A stretch of DNA of 64,000 bases, taken from Bacillus sp. ISL-18 (lineage in GTDB: Bacteria; Bacillota; Bacilli; Bacillales; Cytobacillaceae). This document shows, in pieces, positions 27,505 to 36,809 of this stretch. The position numbers were made by a program, and so were the translations under genes. Positions within the stretch are counted from its first letter, which is position 1, and the number at the start of each line of letters is the position of its first letter. The notes beneath the pieces were generated by a model that saw only the letters and a program-made list of their open reading frames with translations, made no database searches and had not been told where the DNA came from. The stretch spans positions 62,001-126,000 of the forward strand of contig NZ_JAGGQG010000003.1 in NCBI RefSeq assembly GCF_018613415.1, read 5' to 3'.

Positions 27505-28923
27505 ATGCAAACACCAAAAACGATTATCCAAAAAATTTGGGAACAACATGTCGTTCATCAAGAAGAAGGAAAACCAGATTTACTTTATATTGATTTACAT
27601 CTAGTTCATGAAGTAACTTCCCCTCAAGCGTTCGAGGGCTTACGGATGAACGGGCGCAAGGTTCGCCGCCCTGACCTTACTTTTGCAACAATGGATCATA
27701 ATGTACCAACCCGTCAGAGACTGACTATTAATGATCCTGTTTCAAAAAATCAGATCGATACCTTACAAAAAAATTGTCAGGAATTCGGAGTAACCCTTGC
27801 CGACATTCATCATCCAGACAACGGTATTGTCCACGTTATCGGACCTGAGCTTGGTCTTACACAGCCTGGTAAGACGATTGTCTGTGGCGATAGTCATACT
27901 TCTACCCACGGTGCATTTGGTGCTCTTGCCTTTGGTATTGGAACCAGCGAAGTGGAACATGTGCTTGCTACTCAAACGCTATGGCAGGCAAAACCAAAAA
28001 CCCTTAATGTAAAGGTAAATGGAAAACTTGGGACAGGTGTTACCGCGAAAGATCTAATTCTAGCGATTATTGGTAAATTTGGTGTTCAATTTGGTACTGG
28101 CTATGTAATTGAATACACTGGTGAGGCCATCCGCTCTCTTTCCATGGATGAGCGCATGACAGTCTGCAACATGTCGATTGAAGCTGGTGCTAGAGCAGGA
28201 TTAATTACGCCGGATGAAACTACTTTTGAATACTTACGCGGACGCAGACATGCGCCTCAAGGCGAAGAGTTTGAGAAAGCTGTCGAAAAATGGCGTGCCC
28301 TAGCAACCGATGAAGGTGCAGTCTATGATACTGTTGTGGAAATAGATGCAGCTGAAGTTGAACCGCAGGTTACATGGGGAACCAACCCTGGTATGTGTAT
28401 CCCGGTTACAGCAAACGTACCAAGCCCTGATGACAGCGATAAGCCAAGTGAAAAAGACGAAATTAGCCGCGCCCTTGAATATATGGGTCTTGAAGCTGGA
28501 CAGCCTCTATCAAGTGTGGTCATCGATCACGTCTTTATTGGTTCTTGTACAAATTCAAGATTAAGCGATTTACGTAAAGCTGCTGAAGTTATTCGTGGCC
28601 GCAAAGTAAATCCTGGTGTTACAGCGATTGTTGTTCCAGGATCATTTAGTATTAAACTTGCCGCTGAAAAAGAAGGTATTGATCAGGTGTTTATCGAAGC
28701 CGGTTTTGAATGGCGTGAAGCTGGCTGCAGTATGTGTCTTGCGATGAATGATGATATTGTACCTCCAGGTGGTCGCTGTGCTTCTACCTCTAACCGTAAC
28801 TTTGAAGGACGCCAAGGAAATGGTGCCCGCACCCACCTTGTAAGTCCAGAAATGGCAGCTGCCGCAGCGGTAGCCGGTCATTTTGTAGATGTCCGTCAAT
28901 TTACTGCACAGGAGGTAATTTAA
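27505..28923 (+). CDS. leuC: 3-isopropylmalate dehydratase, large subunit
   Basis: A 472-residue aconitase-family large subunit. The 4Fe-4S ligands are the Cys of FIGSCTNSR and the CxxC of [33 protein letters not shown] is the signature block. The ATG at 27505 is preferred to a GTG at 27499 because GAGGAAG is 8-10 bp upstream of it. It works with LeuD to isomerise 2- to 3-isopropylmalate. Confidence 0.96.
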   Translation: MQTPKTIIQKIWEQHVVHQEEGKPDLLYIDLHLVHEVTSPQAFEGLRMNGRKVRRPDLTFATMDHNVPTRQRLTINDPVSKNQIDTLQKNCQEFGVTLADIHHPDNGIVHVIGPELGLTQPGKTIVCGDSHTSTHGAFGALAFGIGTSEVEHVLATQTLWQAKPKTLNVKVNGKLGTGVTAKDLILAIIGKFGVQFGTGYVIEYTGEAIRSLSMDERMTVCNMSIEAGARAGLITPDETTFEYLRGRRHAPQGEEFEKAVEKWRALATDEGAVYDTVVEIDAAEVEPQVTWGTNPGMCIPVTANVPSPDDSDKPSEKDEISRALEYMGLEAGQPLSSVVIDHVFIGSCTNSRLSDLRKAAEVIRGRKVNPGVTAIVVPGSFSIKLAAEKEGIDQVFIEAGFEWREAGCSMCLAMNDDIVPPGGRCASTSNRNFEGRQGNGARTHLVSPEMAAAAAVAGHFVDVRQFTAQEVI

Positions 28924-28924
28924 A

Positions 28925-29509
28925 ATGGAACCGTTACGCGTCCATCAAGGCCTTGTTTATCCAATAAACCGTTCTAATATTGATACTGACCAGATTATCC
29001 CTAAGCAATTTTTAAAACGGATAGAACGCAGTGGTTTCGGCCAATTTCTATTTTATAACTGGCGTTTTGATGACAACGGCAATCCTCGCCCTGATTTTTC
29101 ATTGAATGCGCCGAAATATAAAGGCGCATCGATCATTGTTGCCGGCGAGAATTTTGGCTGTGGCTCTTCTCGTGAGCATGCCCCATGGGCAGTTCAGGAT
29201 TTCGGCTTCAAGGTCATCATTGCCCCAAGTTATGCCGATATTTTTAAGAACAATTGTGTAAAAAACGGCATACTCGCGATTGTAGCTAGTGAGGATCAGG
29301 TTCAGACAATTATTAAAAAGGCAGAGTCCACTGAATATACATTAACAGTAGACCTTGAAGAACAGAAAGTATACGACAATGAAGGCTTTGAGCTATCCTT
29401 CGATATCGCTCCATACCCTAAGCAAATGCTGCTTAATGGCTGGGATGAAATTGGCGTTACTTTAACTTACGAGGATAAAATTAAGCAATATGAAACAATA
29501 AATAATTAG
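28925..29509 (+). CDS. leuD: 3-isopropylmalate dehydratase, small subunit
   Basis: A 194-residue swivel domain with the hallmark GENFGCGSSREHAPWA and NIDTDQIIPKQFLK. It begins one base after the leuC stop codon, so the two subunits are cotranslated. It is the last gene of the operon, followed by a strong terminator. Confidence 0.97.
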   Translation: MEPLRVHQGLVYPINRSNIDTDQIIPKQFLKRIERSGFGQFLFYNWRFDDNGNPRPDFSLNAPKYKGASIIVAGENFGCGSSREHAPWAVQDFGFKVIIAPSYADIFKNNCVKNGILAIVASEDQVQTIIKKAESTEYTLTVDLEEQKVYDNEGFELSFDIAPYPKQMLLNGWDEIGVTLTYEDKIKQYETINN

Positions 29510-29512
29510 AAT

Positions 29513-29543
29513 AATGCGCTGGGCGTTGCCCAAGCGCATTTTT
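29513..29543 (+). terminator. Intrinsic terminator of the ilv-leu operon
   Basis: AATGCGCTGGGC pairs with GCCC(A)AGCGCATT with a single bulged A and a GTT loop, followed by TTT. A typical strong operon end. Confidence 0.9.
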
Positions 29544-29551
29544 ACTTACAA

Positions 29552-29866
29552 TTAAAATTCAGGGAGCTGATCAAGGTTATTTTCCTTAATACCGTCAGGC
29601 TCACTCCGAATAATGTCTCGGCCATATTTATGAAATACATCTACATGGGCGAGTTTCCCTGCCTTCGCTTCATTTAAAGCCGTTAGATAATCTAATTCCC
29701 GCCCAGAACTCGTTCTGAACGCGATGATGTCGCCATCATTATTTTTCCTAACTGCAACAAATTCCTCTTTTCCGGAGCTATTGCCTTGTTGTGCTTCGAT
29801 TTGTGCCTGCTGCTCACTTTGTGCCTTATACTCTTCATAAATTTTTTGATAATCCTTTTGTTCCAT
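29552..29866 (-). CDS. DUF3892-type protein
   Basis: A 104-residue protein. An acidic/Gln-rich N-terminal helix (1-33, KIYEEYKAQSEQQAQIEAQ) precedes a compact domain, EEFVAVRKNNDGDIIAFRTS to LDQLPEF, typical of the DUF3892 family of Bacilli. RBS GGAGGTGG. Function unknown. It converges with leuD across the operon terminator. Confidence 0.75.
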   Translation of the reverse strand: MEQKDYQKIYEEYKAQSEQQAQIEAQQGNSSGKEEFVAVRKNNDGDIIAFRTSSGRELDYLTALNEAKAGKLAHVDVFHKYGRDIIRSEPDGIKENNLDQLPEF

Positions 29867-29912
29867 TCATTCCACCTCCGAACATTTGTTAGTATTTTTC
29901 ATTTTCCTTAAT

Positions 29913-30803
29913 TTATCCTTTTGTAAAAAAGTCGGTGCCTGACACCTCTTTTACGTTTTTCAAGATGAGTACCATGGTATAGAGGAAAACGATGTTGATG
30001 AGGAGGACGATACAGATAAACACTAGGCTAATTTGGACACCTATTGCGACTAGTCGAATGACCATGGCGGAGAGGGCTGTTACTAGTGTAACATCTTTAA
30101 AGGTAATCACTGCTGCAAGGAGGTAGCCAAATGGTCTTCGTTTCATGAGTAATATGGCAGCTATGAATCCAACTGGAATAACAAAGCCTAGGTCTAGTGC
30201 CTGTATAATAAGGGTTGTGTAATGTTCCAAGCCGACCGGTTGAGAACCGTGGATCACCCCTGGTACTACTTTTCCAAGCCACATCAAGCAAAATACAGAT
30301 GAGACAACGAATAAGAAGCCGCTGATAAAAGTAACAGGTAGTGTCTCGTTAAATATTTGTGGTAACTTAGGAATATCAAAGGACATCATCGCAAGTATAA
30401 ACCCAAAGAAACTAGCTGACATGATGATGATATAAACTAGGAACATGGAGTTGTACATGGAAAGAAACGAATATGAGGAGTAGGTGTATAAGAAGTAGCC
30501 AAGCGTTCCTGTAAGAAGCAGCTTCCCCTTTACCAATCCTTTTGTAGTTAGAACAAGTGAAATAATGAGCAATGGTATAGCTAAAAATAAGGTCACATAA
30601 TCTTGTGCAAGTGCTTGTGTGGCCATTGATACGGAATCATGCTGATAGAGTCCCCTTCCATAAATGTCCACATTTTCACTAAATATTGATTTATATTTGT
30701 ATGGACCTTTACCTTGGTGTGAAACAAGCGCGTATGTTGTGGCAGCAAAAGACAATAACGAAATAAGTACGGCTAAAAAGCTGATCGATTTTTGATTTTT
30801 CAT
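29913..30803 (-). CDS. Multi-pass membrane protein, unknown
   Basis: A 296-residue protein with an N-terminal hydrophobic helix, an exposed loop (about 28-70) and then about seven more membrane spans. No transporter or enzyme motif is recognised. RBS AAAGGAGGG. Its last codons (EVSGTDFF) are encoded by the 13-mer GGTGYCWGRCACC, so the C-terminus appears to run into a dispersed intergenic repeat. Confidence 0.7.
   Translation of the reverse strand: MKNQKSISFLAVLISLLSFAATTYALVSHQGKGPYKYKSIFSENVDIYGRGLYQHDSVSMATQALAQDYVTLFLAIPLLIISLVLTTKGLVKGKLLLTGTLGYFLYTYSSYSFLSMYNSMFLVYIIIMSASFFGFILAMMSFDIPKLPQIFNETLPVTFISGFLFVVSSVFCLMWLGKVVPGVIHGSQPVGLEHYTTLIIQALDLGFVIPVGFIAAILLMKRRPFGYLLAAVITFKDVTLVTALSAMVIRLVAIGVQISLVFICIVLLINIVFLYTMVLILKNVKEVSGTDFFTKG
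29934..29946. repeat. Dispersed 13-mer (GGTGCCTGACACC)
   Basis: An imperfect palindrome with a GGTG/CACC stem. The inverse copy GGTGTCAGGCACC is at 35530-35542 and a related GTGTCAGGCTCC at 11441-11452. Here it overlaps the 3' end of a coding frame. Confidence 0.6.
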
Positions 30804-30992
30804 TTCTTATCCCTCCTTTGAATGGTGAGTTTCAATTCCTCTTTATCGTAAACCAAATAATTCCTCTGACCTACAAAGATTATCTCTGTTCACAAAAGAT
30901 TCAGAAATTGACTTACATTTGAATGACCCACACTTTTTGACAAAGGCTGAACAGGGTATACTAGTTTCATAAGATTTTACGGAGTGAAAAAT

Positions 30993-32537
30993 ATGCTGAA
31001 TTTTGATAAAACACATGATCCGCGTCAGAATAAGATGCTGATTGACCAAATCACCGAAAACAAGCTACCTTTAAAAGAACTAATCCAAGAAACCGAGACC
31101 CTGTTTCAGCAATCACGAAACCTTGCAAGTGCCCCCCCACCAGAAGCAAGTTCATCGCCTTCTACTTCAAAAAAACTGGAAGGCGGGATTTTTCGTCTTA
31201 CTGCTGAGCAGTCTCAGATTTTAGAACCTACCCGCATTTTGCTGGACCAGGATGATGGAAATGTCGTTCCCGATTGGAAAGACAAACTTGATGTGGAGTA
31301 CAAGCGATTACTATCAACGATCACAAAGGAAATAAATGTAGTAGATTGTGGTGCGGTTGGGGATGGAAAAACGGATTGCACTGCTGCTTTTAAAAAAGCA
31401 CTCGGTAGTGGGCAGGTAAAGGTAATGGTTCCTCCTGGGATTTATATCACAAAGGGAATCACACTGCCGTCTTGGACATGGCTGGTTGGCTCAGGCCCCG
31501 GCATCACCACGATTAAATTACATGATAATGCCCCAAAGGGTACAAGACTTCTCACAAACGCTAACCATTGGAAAGGCAATCATCACCTTCTCGTCCAAGG
31601 TTTAAGTTTGGATTGGAATGTCGAAAGGCTCGGTAATATTCCAAAAACAAGTACATGGGGCAACCATTCAAGCTGTTTAACCTACGCTAATGTTACCTAC
31701 GGATGGGTGAAAGAGGTAGAAGGAATAAATCCTGGGCTTCATTGTTTTGATATTTCTTCAACCCTTTACAATTATGCGGGTGACGGATATCGGGGCCTTA
31801 GAGGCAGTAAGTATGTCTGGCTCGATCATGTAACTGGGTATGGTTTCGGTGATGATGGCCTTACCACACACCACAGTGATTATATTTTTATCTCTAATTC
31901 GCATATGTGTGACCCAAGCGGCCGGGCCCATCAACAAGGATTCTCTAATTCGAACGGATTTGAAATCGATGATGGTTCTAGAAATGTTTTATTAGTGAAT
32001 AATTCAAGTGCCAGGTGCTTTGGCGGAGTTGAAATAAAGGCCCACGAGAATTCCTCAGCAGCCTCAAACGTAATAATTATTGGACATCTATCGATGAATG
32101 ACAATCGAGCTTTTAACTTCCGGCATATTGGTCATCATAAACTAAACGATGAAGAATCAAGGACTGCCTACAATATTATTGCTGCCAATCTCGCAGCAAT
32201 TGCACCGGTATATTCGGATTTATATAAAGATTCAGCACCGCGTGGAATGGTAATTTCCGCTTATAAAAATGTGGTCGTTAATCAACTGACAGTCATTGGC
32301 AACCCTGAGTACGATTTTAAAGGTAATCCGGTTATTGCTATTCAATATCGCGCGCGAAATGTAATTCTGAACAGGATCACAGTTAAGAATTTTACGAATC
32401 GAGGAGCGTGTATAAAGGTTTACGGCGGCGATAATCGAGCTGATTCGCTAAAAATTCAAGCTTGCGATCCGGAAGAAATTGAGGTTGGAAAAGCTGTACA
32501 AGATGTTAGGATTGAAGCAGAATCTTCCTTTCATTGA
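30993..32537 (+). CDS. Right-handed beta-helix (pectate lyase_3-like) protein
   Basis: A 514-residue protein. Residues 1-90 are helical and polar with a proline-rich stretch (APPPEASSSP). From about residue 112 a Pectate_lyase_3 domain begins (VVDCGAVGDGKTDCTAAFKKAL), followed by many short beta-helix coils (YGFGDDGLTTHHSDYIFISNSH, NVIIIGHLSMNDN). No signal peptide or sorting signal is present, so the cell location is unclear. ATG at 30993 follows ACGGAGTG. Similar folds are phage tailspikes, polysaccharide lyases and spore or capsule enzymes. Confidence 0.75.
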   Translation: MLNFDKTHDPRQNKMLIDQITENKLPLKELIQETETLFQQSRNLASAPPPEASSSPSTSKKLEGGIFRLTAEQSQILEPTRILLDQDDGNVVPDWKDKLDVEYKRLLSTITKEINVVDCGAVGDGKTDCTAAFKKALGSGQVKVMVPPGIYITKGITLPSWTWLVGSGPGITTIKLHDNAPKGTRLLTNANHWKGNHHLLVQGLSLDWNVERLGNIPKTSTWGNHSSCLTYANVTYGWVKEVEGINPGLHCFDISSTLYNYAGDGYRGLRGSKYVWLDHVTGYGFGDDGLTTHHSDYIFISNSHMCDPSGRAHQQGFSNSNGFEIDDGSRNVLLVNNSSARCFGGVEIKAHENSSAASNVIIIGHLSMNDNRAFNFRHIGHHKLNDEESRTAYNIIAANLAAIAPVYSDLYKDSAPRGMVISAYKNVVVNQLTVIGNPEYDFKGNPVIAIQYRARNVILNRITVKNFTNRGACIKVYGGDNRADSLKIQACDPEEIEVGKAVQDVRIEAESSFH

Positions 32538-32566
32538 CACAGTTGCAGCTGCGCTAAAAGTATTAA

Positions 32567-32597
32567 GAAAGCGTCAAGCCTTACTTTTGACGCTTTC
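32567..32597. terminator. Bidirectional terminator
   Basis: GAAAGCGTCAA (32567-32577) pairs perfectly with TTGACGCTTTC (32587-32597). TTCTTTTTC follows on plus. The stop codon of the minus-strand DUF1836 gene lies in the loop. Confidence 0.85.
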
Positions 32598-33171
32598 CTT
32601 CTTTTTCACCAACTATTTCATCTACTAGTTTTTCAGCTGCTTTTCTGTATAAATTACTCATATGGACTAATGACGAAATCATCAGCACCCTCTCTAAATA
32701 AGCTGCGTCTTCCTGGTGGTCATCCGTAATTTCCTCCATAACAGCCGTTACCCGTTCTTCGATATCTTCCTTAAAATCAGCAACGTTTTGGCCGGTTAAA
32801 TCTAAGTAACTCATATAAAAAGAAGCTAAATCCATTTCATCATTTATTATTTTTTTGTTCATTCCACTAAGGGTGATTTTAATATCATTGATCGACAGTG
32901 CCCCCTTTAGCTGGTAGATCAAGCTCATTAGGATCAAATGCTCTTTTGAATACTTTTTATTTTGTATCGGAAAAATCAATTTTCCCTTTGCATAGTTATT
33001 GATCATCGTTTTCGTAAGAATCTTATCTTCTTGATTCCGCTTTGATTCATTGAATTTATTTTCGAATAACTGAATAACCTGGTCCATATATAAATCAATG
33101 TTTGGAATATCATCCAGTGTTAAATTTGTCTCAAGACTTAATGAATCAAGGATTTGTTTGATGTTTTCCAT
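32581..33171 (-). CDS. DUF1836 protein
   Basis: A 196-residue soluble protein. The central part, LTKTMINNYAKGKLIFPIQNKKYSKEHLILM, is the DUF1836 hallmark and resembles a MerR-like winged helix that could bind DNA. The C-terminal half is helical and acidic. RBS GGGGGC. Function is unproven; a transcriptional regulator is likely from the fold. Confidence 0.75.
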   Translation of the reverse strand: MENIKQILDSLSLETNLTLDDIPNIDLYMDQVIQLFENKFNESKRNQEDKILTKTMINNYAKGKLIFPIQNKKYSKEHLILMSLIYQLKGALSINDIKITLSGMNKKIINDEMDLASFYMSYLDLTGQNVADFKEDIEERVTAVMEEITDDHQEDAAYLERVLMISSLVHMSNLYRKAAEKLVDEIVGEKEGKRQK

Positions 33172-33302
33172 GTAAATAGCCCCCGCTAACTTAATCGATA
33201 TTCTTATTATACATAATGAGATAAAGATTGACTAGATTCCGTTTTATCAGTATTATTATAAGTAGTTATTAAAACTACATGTTGCGTCAGGGAGGCAATA
33301 AA

Positions 33303-33950
33303 ATGCATAATTATATCCGAGAACCCATTAATGGATTAACCCATTTAGCGGGAGCTGTTTTATCATTTGTCGGTTTGCTCATGATGGTCATAAAAGCCTC
33401 GATGACAAACCCAACCCCGCTTGAGATTACCGCCGTAATTATTTTTGGTGTCAGTATGATCCTTCTCTACTCTGCTTCAGCAACTTATCACATGGTGATG
33501 GCCCGTGATAAGGTGATTGCCTTTTTACGAAGACTCGATCATTCAATGATTTTTGTGCTGATTGCGGGAACGTACACGCCTTTTTGTTTTATTAGTCTGA
33601 ACGGAAAGACAGGGGCTATGTTATTTTCGATTATCTCGGCGGTTGCGATTAGCGGGGTTGTTTTTAAAATGGTCTGGTTTGCATGTCCGCGCTGGATTTC
33701 GACAACTTTGTATATCGCGATGGGTTGGATGATTGTGTTTGTCTTCTCACCACTGACTGGAAGTTTAAACCCAGTTGGACTGTTCTTACTGATCCTCGGA
33801 GGAATTTTCTATACGATAGGCGGCGTGATTTACGGGGCAAAACCGAAATTTCTTGAAACAAAGTATTTAGGCTTTCACGAGATTTTCCATATCTTTATTT
33901 TGTTCGGAACCCTGTCCCATTTCTTATCGGTATACTTATATGTGATTTAA
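33303..33950 (+). CDS. trhA: Hemolysin III/PAQR family membrane protein
   Basis: A 215-residue seven-helix membrane protein. REPINGLTHLAGAVLS at the start, SATYHM and LDHSMIFVLIAGTYTPF, and the C-terminal GFHEIFHIFILFGTLSHF carry the conserved Ser/His/Asp residues thought to bind zinc in PAQR proteins. ATG at 33303 has GGGAGG upstream. The family is linked to membrane-fluidity homeostasis (TrhA) rather than haemolysis. Confidence 0.88.
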   Translation: MHNYIREPINGLTHLAGAVLSFVGLLMMVIKASMTNPTPLEITAVIIFGVSMILLYSASATYHMVMARDKVIAFLRRLDHSMIFVLIAGTYTPFCFISLNGKTGAMLFSIISAVAISGVVFKMVWFACPRWISTTLYIAMGWMIVFVFSPLTGSLNPVGLFLLILGGIFYTIGGVIYGAKPKFLETKYLGFHEIFHIFILFGTLSHFLSVYLYVI

Positions 33951-33956
33951 GTTTAG

Positions 33957-33982
33957 ACGCCTTTGATCCTAGGCGTTTTTTA
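33957..33982 (+). terminator. Intrinsic terminator
   Basis: ACGCCT pairs with AGGCGT, followed by TTTTTTAT, directly after trhA. Confidence 0.8.
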
Positions 33983-34162
33983 TTTAGAATTCTTTTATAC
34001 AAATTTATAACATTAAATTTTTTTTAAGGCTCAAACTAAAATAAAGTTTTTTATAAGGTGAATTTTTTCTGCTTCTTATGGGTTTTGCCCACTTCGATTC
34101 TGGACATAAGAACTATCAAGTGACCGTGGACAAATGGCTTAAATATGACTGAGGTGTTTTCT

Positions 34163-34984
34163 TTGTTTCGATTACTTTTTCAAATCATCGTCATCGGGCT
34201 ATCAGCCATCCTTTTCGGCTTTTCCTTTAATTCCTTCCTCATTCCACATAAGCTGACTTCAGGAGGCGTAACAGGGATCTCCTTCTTAATTCAGCACTTT
34301 ACCCATATCAATACGGGATTAATTATTTTAGCCATTAATATTCCATTATTTTTTGTTGGGATCAAATATTTAGGGAAAAGATTTGTCCTGTTTACTGGTT
34401 ATGCGGTATTGGTTTTATCGCTTAGTATGCGATTCATTCCCATTCGGGCGATTAGTCCTGATATTCTTTTATCTTCGATTATCGGTGGTGCCCTCTATGG
34501 AATCGCTGTTGGGCTTATTATCCGCCAAGGCGGATCGACGGGCGGGACTGATATTATCAGCTTAACACTGGCTAAAAAGAAGAATATTCAGGTTGGCTTT
34601 TTAAATACGACTATGAATCTTTTTGTCGTGGGGAGTTCGGGATTGATTTTCGGATGGAATATTACTCTTTATACGATTATTGCGATCTATGTGGCTGGCC
34701 GTGCTGTTGATATGGTTTATACGAATCAAAATAAGTTAACGATCACGATTATTACGGATAAGTATCACGAACTGACCGATTCCTTATTTAAGCTCCATGC
34801 TAGAGGGGTAACGGTAACAGATGTCGAGGGGGCTTACACTCATAAGCAACGGAAGATGTTAACGACGGTTATTACTAAATTTGAGCTGAATGAAACCAAG
34901 CACACGATAAAAAATGTCGATCCACATGCATTTGTGAATATCATGCAAACGATGGAAGTCATGGGACGATTCCGGAAAAATTAA
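34163..34984 (+). CDS. YitT-type membrane protein with DUF2179 domain
   Basis: A protein of about 273 residues. Five or so membrane spans (about 1-165, with IPHKLTSGGVTGISF and RQGGSTGGTDIIS) are followed by a cytoplasmic DUF2179 domain (about 185-270). The TTG at 34163 is preferred because GAGGTG lies 6 bp upstream; an ATG at 34145 in the same frame has no RBS. The family is common in Bacilli, with several paralogues per genome; no transport substrate is established. Confidence 0.85.
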   Translation: MFRLLFQIIVIGLSAILFGFSFNSFLIPHKLTSGGVTGISFLIQHFTHINTGLIILAINIPLFFVGIKYLGKRFVLFTGYAVLVLSLSMRFIPIRAISPDILLSSIIGGALYGIAVGLIIRQGGSTGGTDIISLTLAKKKNIQVGFLNTTMNLFVVGSSGLIFGWNITLYTIIAIYVAGRAVDMVYTNQNKLTITIITDKYHELTDSLFKLHARGVTVTDVEGAYTHKQRKMLTTVITKFELNETKHTIKNVDPHAFVNIMQTMEVMGRFRKN

Positions 34985-35045
34985 AAGCAGAGGGCCGTTG
35001 GGATTTTGGCCTTCTGCTTCTTGAAGACAGATACGTCTTTTTTTT
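34985..35045 (+). terminator. Double hairpin terminator
   Basis: AAGCAGAGGGCC (34985-34996) pairs with GGCCTTCTGCTT (35008-35019) with one G-U pair. A second small stem, AAGAC/GTCTT, ends in a run of T. Confidence 0.75.
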
Positions 35046-35084
35046 TGCTAGCTTTGTCCTCATGAACACTCAATGAGGACCCAT

Positions 35085-35462
35085 TTACTCTTTAGTCTCT
35101 AATGTTTGTCTTTTAAGCTCCTCCAGCAACACTTGAGCATGATTAAAGATAGGTTCCTTAGCCCCATATAAAAGAGTCACCCGATCCTTCTCAGCGAGCT
35201 CAAGTATTTCCCTGACCAACCCATGCTTTTCCTCATCCGTCCGAAGCTCTTTAAGATAGTTTTTACGAAACTCTTCAAAAAGCTCCGGCACATGACAAAA
35301 CGACTTCCGCAGCTCATTACTAGGTGCGACCTCTTTAAACCAATACGACAGACGCGCAGCATCCTTCGAAATCCCCCGCGGCCACAACCGGTCAACCAAA
35401 ATCCGGCAGCCATCCAACTCATCATATGGTTCATATACCCTTTTAATAAAAATAGTAGCCAA
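35085..35462 (-). CDS. DUF488 family protein
   Basis: A 125-residue YeaO/DUF488 protein. The signature ILVDRLWPRGISKD is near residue 20 and LLYGAKEPIFNHAQVLLEEL is near the C-terminus. It begins with TTG behind GTGAGGTG. Function unknown; conserved across bacteria. Confidence 0.85.
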   Translation of the reverse strand: MATIFIKRVYEPYDELDGCRILVDRLWPRGISKDAARLSYWFKEVAPSNELRKSFCHVPELFEEFRKNYLKELRTDEEKHGLVREILELAEKDRVTLLYGAKEPIFNHAQVLLEELKRQTLETKE

Positions 35463-35497
35463 AAGTAATCACCTCACTAAGCTATAAACACCCCTCA

Positions 35498-35544
35498 CTG
35501 TCCTTTCCAAATGGACAGTGTCCACGAATGGTGTCAGGCACCAT
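35498..35544 (-). repeat. Palindromic element with CTGTCC/GGACAG stem and GGTGTCAGGCACC 13-mer
   Basis: CTGTCC (35498-35503) pairs with GGACAG (35513-35518). ATGGTG-TCAGG-CACCAT (35528-35544) forms a second hairpin that touches the stop codon of the HTH gene. It may terminate that gene on the minus strand. The 13-mer recurs at 29934 in inverse orientation. Confidence 0.6.
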
Positions 35545-35774
35545 TAATCTTCGTCCTTTACGTCAATGCTTTCTGGTATAGGTTCGTTCAGGTATTCTTC
35601 GACGAGCTGTTTGTATTTTTCTACTTGTTTTAAATGGGTGGCAAATTGTTCTTTGTAAATGAGGTATTGTTCGCCGTCAAATAGCGCTCGGATTTTCTTT
35701 TTTTGGATCAGGCTCTTGACGGTTGCCTCTGGTACCGCTAAATATTCCGCTGTTTCTTCTATTGTCAGATACAC
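35544..35774 (-). CDS. Small excisionase-type helix-turn-helix protein
   Basis: A 76-residue protein starting with GTG. MYLTIEETAEYLAVPEATVKSLI and the following KKKIRALFDGEQYLIYKEQF form the HTH_17 (excisionase/MerR-like) DNA-binding fold. An acidic tail follows. There is no integrase or other prophage gene nearby, so it is probably a stand-alone regulator rather than a true excisionase. Confidence 0.75.
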   Translation of the reverse strand: MYLTIEETAEYLAVPEATVKSLIQKKKIRALFDGEQYLIYKEQFATHLKQVEKYKQLVEEYLNEPIPESIDVKDED

Positions 35775-35801
35775 TATAATAATATCCCCTTTTAATCTAG
35801 A

Positions 35802-36737
35802 TTACCGCTCAATTCCCGGCCGGTGATTAAGAAAGTTTTCACAGGCAAAGCCTCTTACCTCTTCCTCTTTAAAATGCTTTAACAACTCATTGATCAGATT
35901 TTGACTCTTAGAGGCATCATCCAGCTCTCTTACAAAAGTAGTGATGCCATCAAAGTCAGATCCAAAACCGATTTGTTTCACGCCGCCTAAACCACAAAAA
36001 TGATCAATATGTTTGACCAAGTCTGAAATGATTACCTCTCCTCTTTCCTTAATAAACGGAGGATTATAAACCACGTGGACCAATCCCCCCCTTGCAAACA
36101 TCGCCTTCGCCTGTTCATCGGTAAGGTTCCGGGGATGCTCGCAAAGAGCCCGGGCATTGGAATGGCTGGCAATCGGATATTTTGCTAATTCGATCACATC
36201 CCAAATTCCTTTGTCACTCAAATGAGATACATCCGTAAGGATTTGATGCTGATTATTAAACTCTACAATCTCCTTGCCAAAGACGGTCAGCCCTCCGCCG
36301 CGCGGTTCCCCTGCACCATCGGCAGCAAGATTGGCCTGGTTCCAAGTCAATCCCACCGACCGGACCCCCAGCTGGTGAAGGATATGAAGCTTCGCTAAAT
36401 CATTCCCGATGGCATCAACACCCTCAAGCGTTAACATTGCTCCTATCTGCCCAAGCTTCAAACGGTCAAAGTCCGACCAGGCTTTAATATGAACTATATC
36501 AGGATTACGACCGAGAACTTCCTTATAAAAATAATCAATTTGCTCAAGTGCAACCTGAAACTTCTGATCACCTTTAATGTCCGGCTCGATAAATATCGCA
36601 TAGCATTGCACTTTAACTTTGCCCGCTTGCAACCGATTCTTATTGGTTTCGAGTTCTTTTGCATCGGCAAATCGCAAAGCTCCCTTTGCTTCCTGGAGTT
36701 TCATCAAGGCATCACAATGCAGATCAATAATATTCAT
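35802..36737 (-). CDS. Membrane-dipeptidase-like M19 peptidase
   Basis: A 311-residue zinc dipeptidase of the renal dipeptidase family. The metal-binding pattern is visible: HCD at the N-terminus (IIDLHCDAL), the bridging Glu of MLTLEGVDAIG, the His residues of TDVSHLSDKG and IASHSNARAL, and the late GFGSDFDG. ATG at 36737 is preferred over a TTG nine bases upstream because AAGGAG then has normal spacing. It hydrolyses dipeptides, often with D- or dehydro-residues at the C-terminus. It is cytoplasmic, as no signal is seen. Confidence 0.88.
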   Translation of the reverse strand: MNIIDLHCDALMKLQEAKGALRFADAKELETNKNRLQAGKVKVQCYAIFIEPDIKGDQKFQVALEQIDYFYKEVLGRNPDIVHIKAWSDFDRLKLGQIGAMLTLEGVDAIGNDLAKLHILHQLGVRSVGLTWNQANLAADGAGEPRGGGLTVFGKEIVEFNNQHQILTDVSHLSDKGIWDVIELAKYPIASHSNARALCEHPRNLTDEQAKAMFARGGLVHVVYNPPFIKERGEVIISDLVKHIDHFCGLGGVKQIGFGSDFDGITTFVRELDDASKSQNLINELLKHFKEEEVRGFACENFLNHRPGIER

Positions 36738-36809
36738 GGTTTCCAAAACTCCTTTTTATAAAAAGTGTACCATAATAAAAAAAGGCCAAGTATAAAAAAT
36801 ACTCAGCCA

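Noticed and set aside
30937-30962. Promoter TTGACA/TATACT for the beta-helix gene
   Set aside because: The hexamers are good but the spacer is 14 bp, too short for a normal sigma-A promoter.
35544-35774. Prophage or integrative element marked by the excisionase-like gene
   Set aside because: No integrase, attachment-site repeat or phage gene is nearby; such small HTH proteins are common as lone chromosomal genes.
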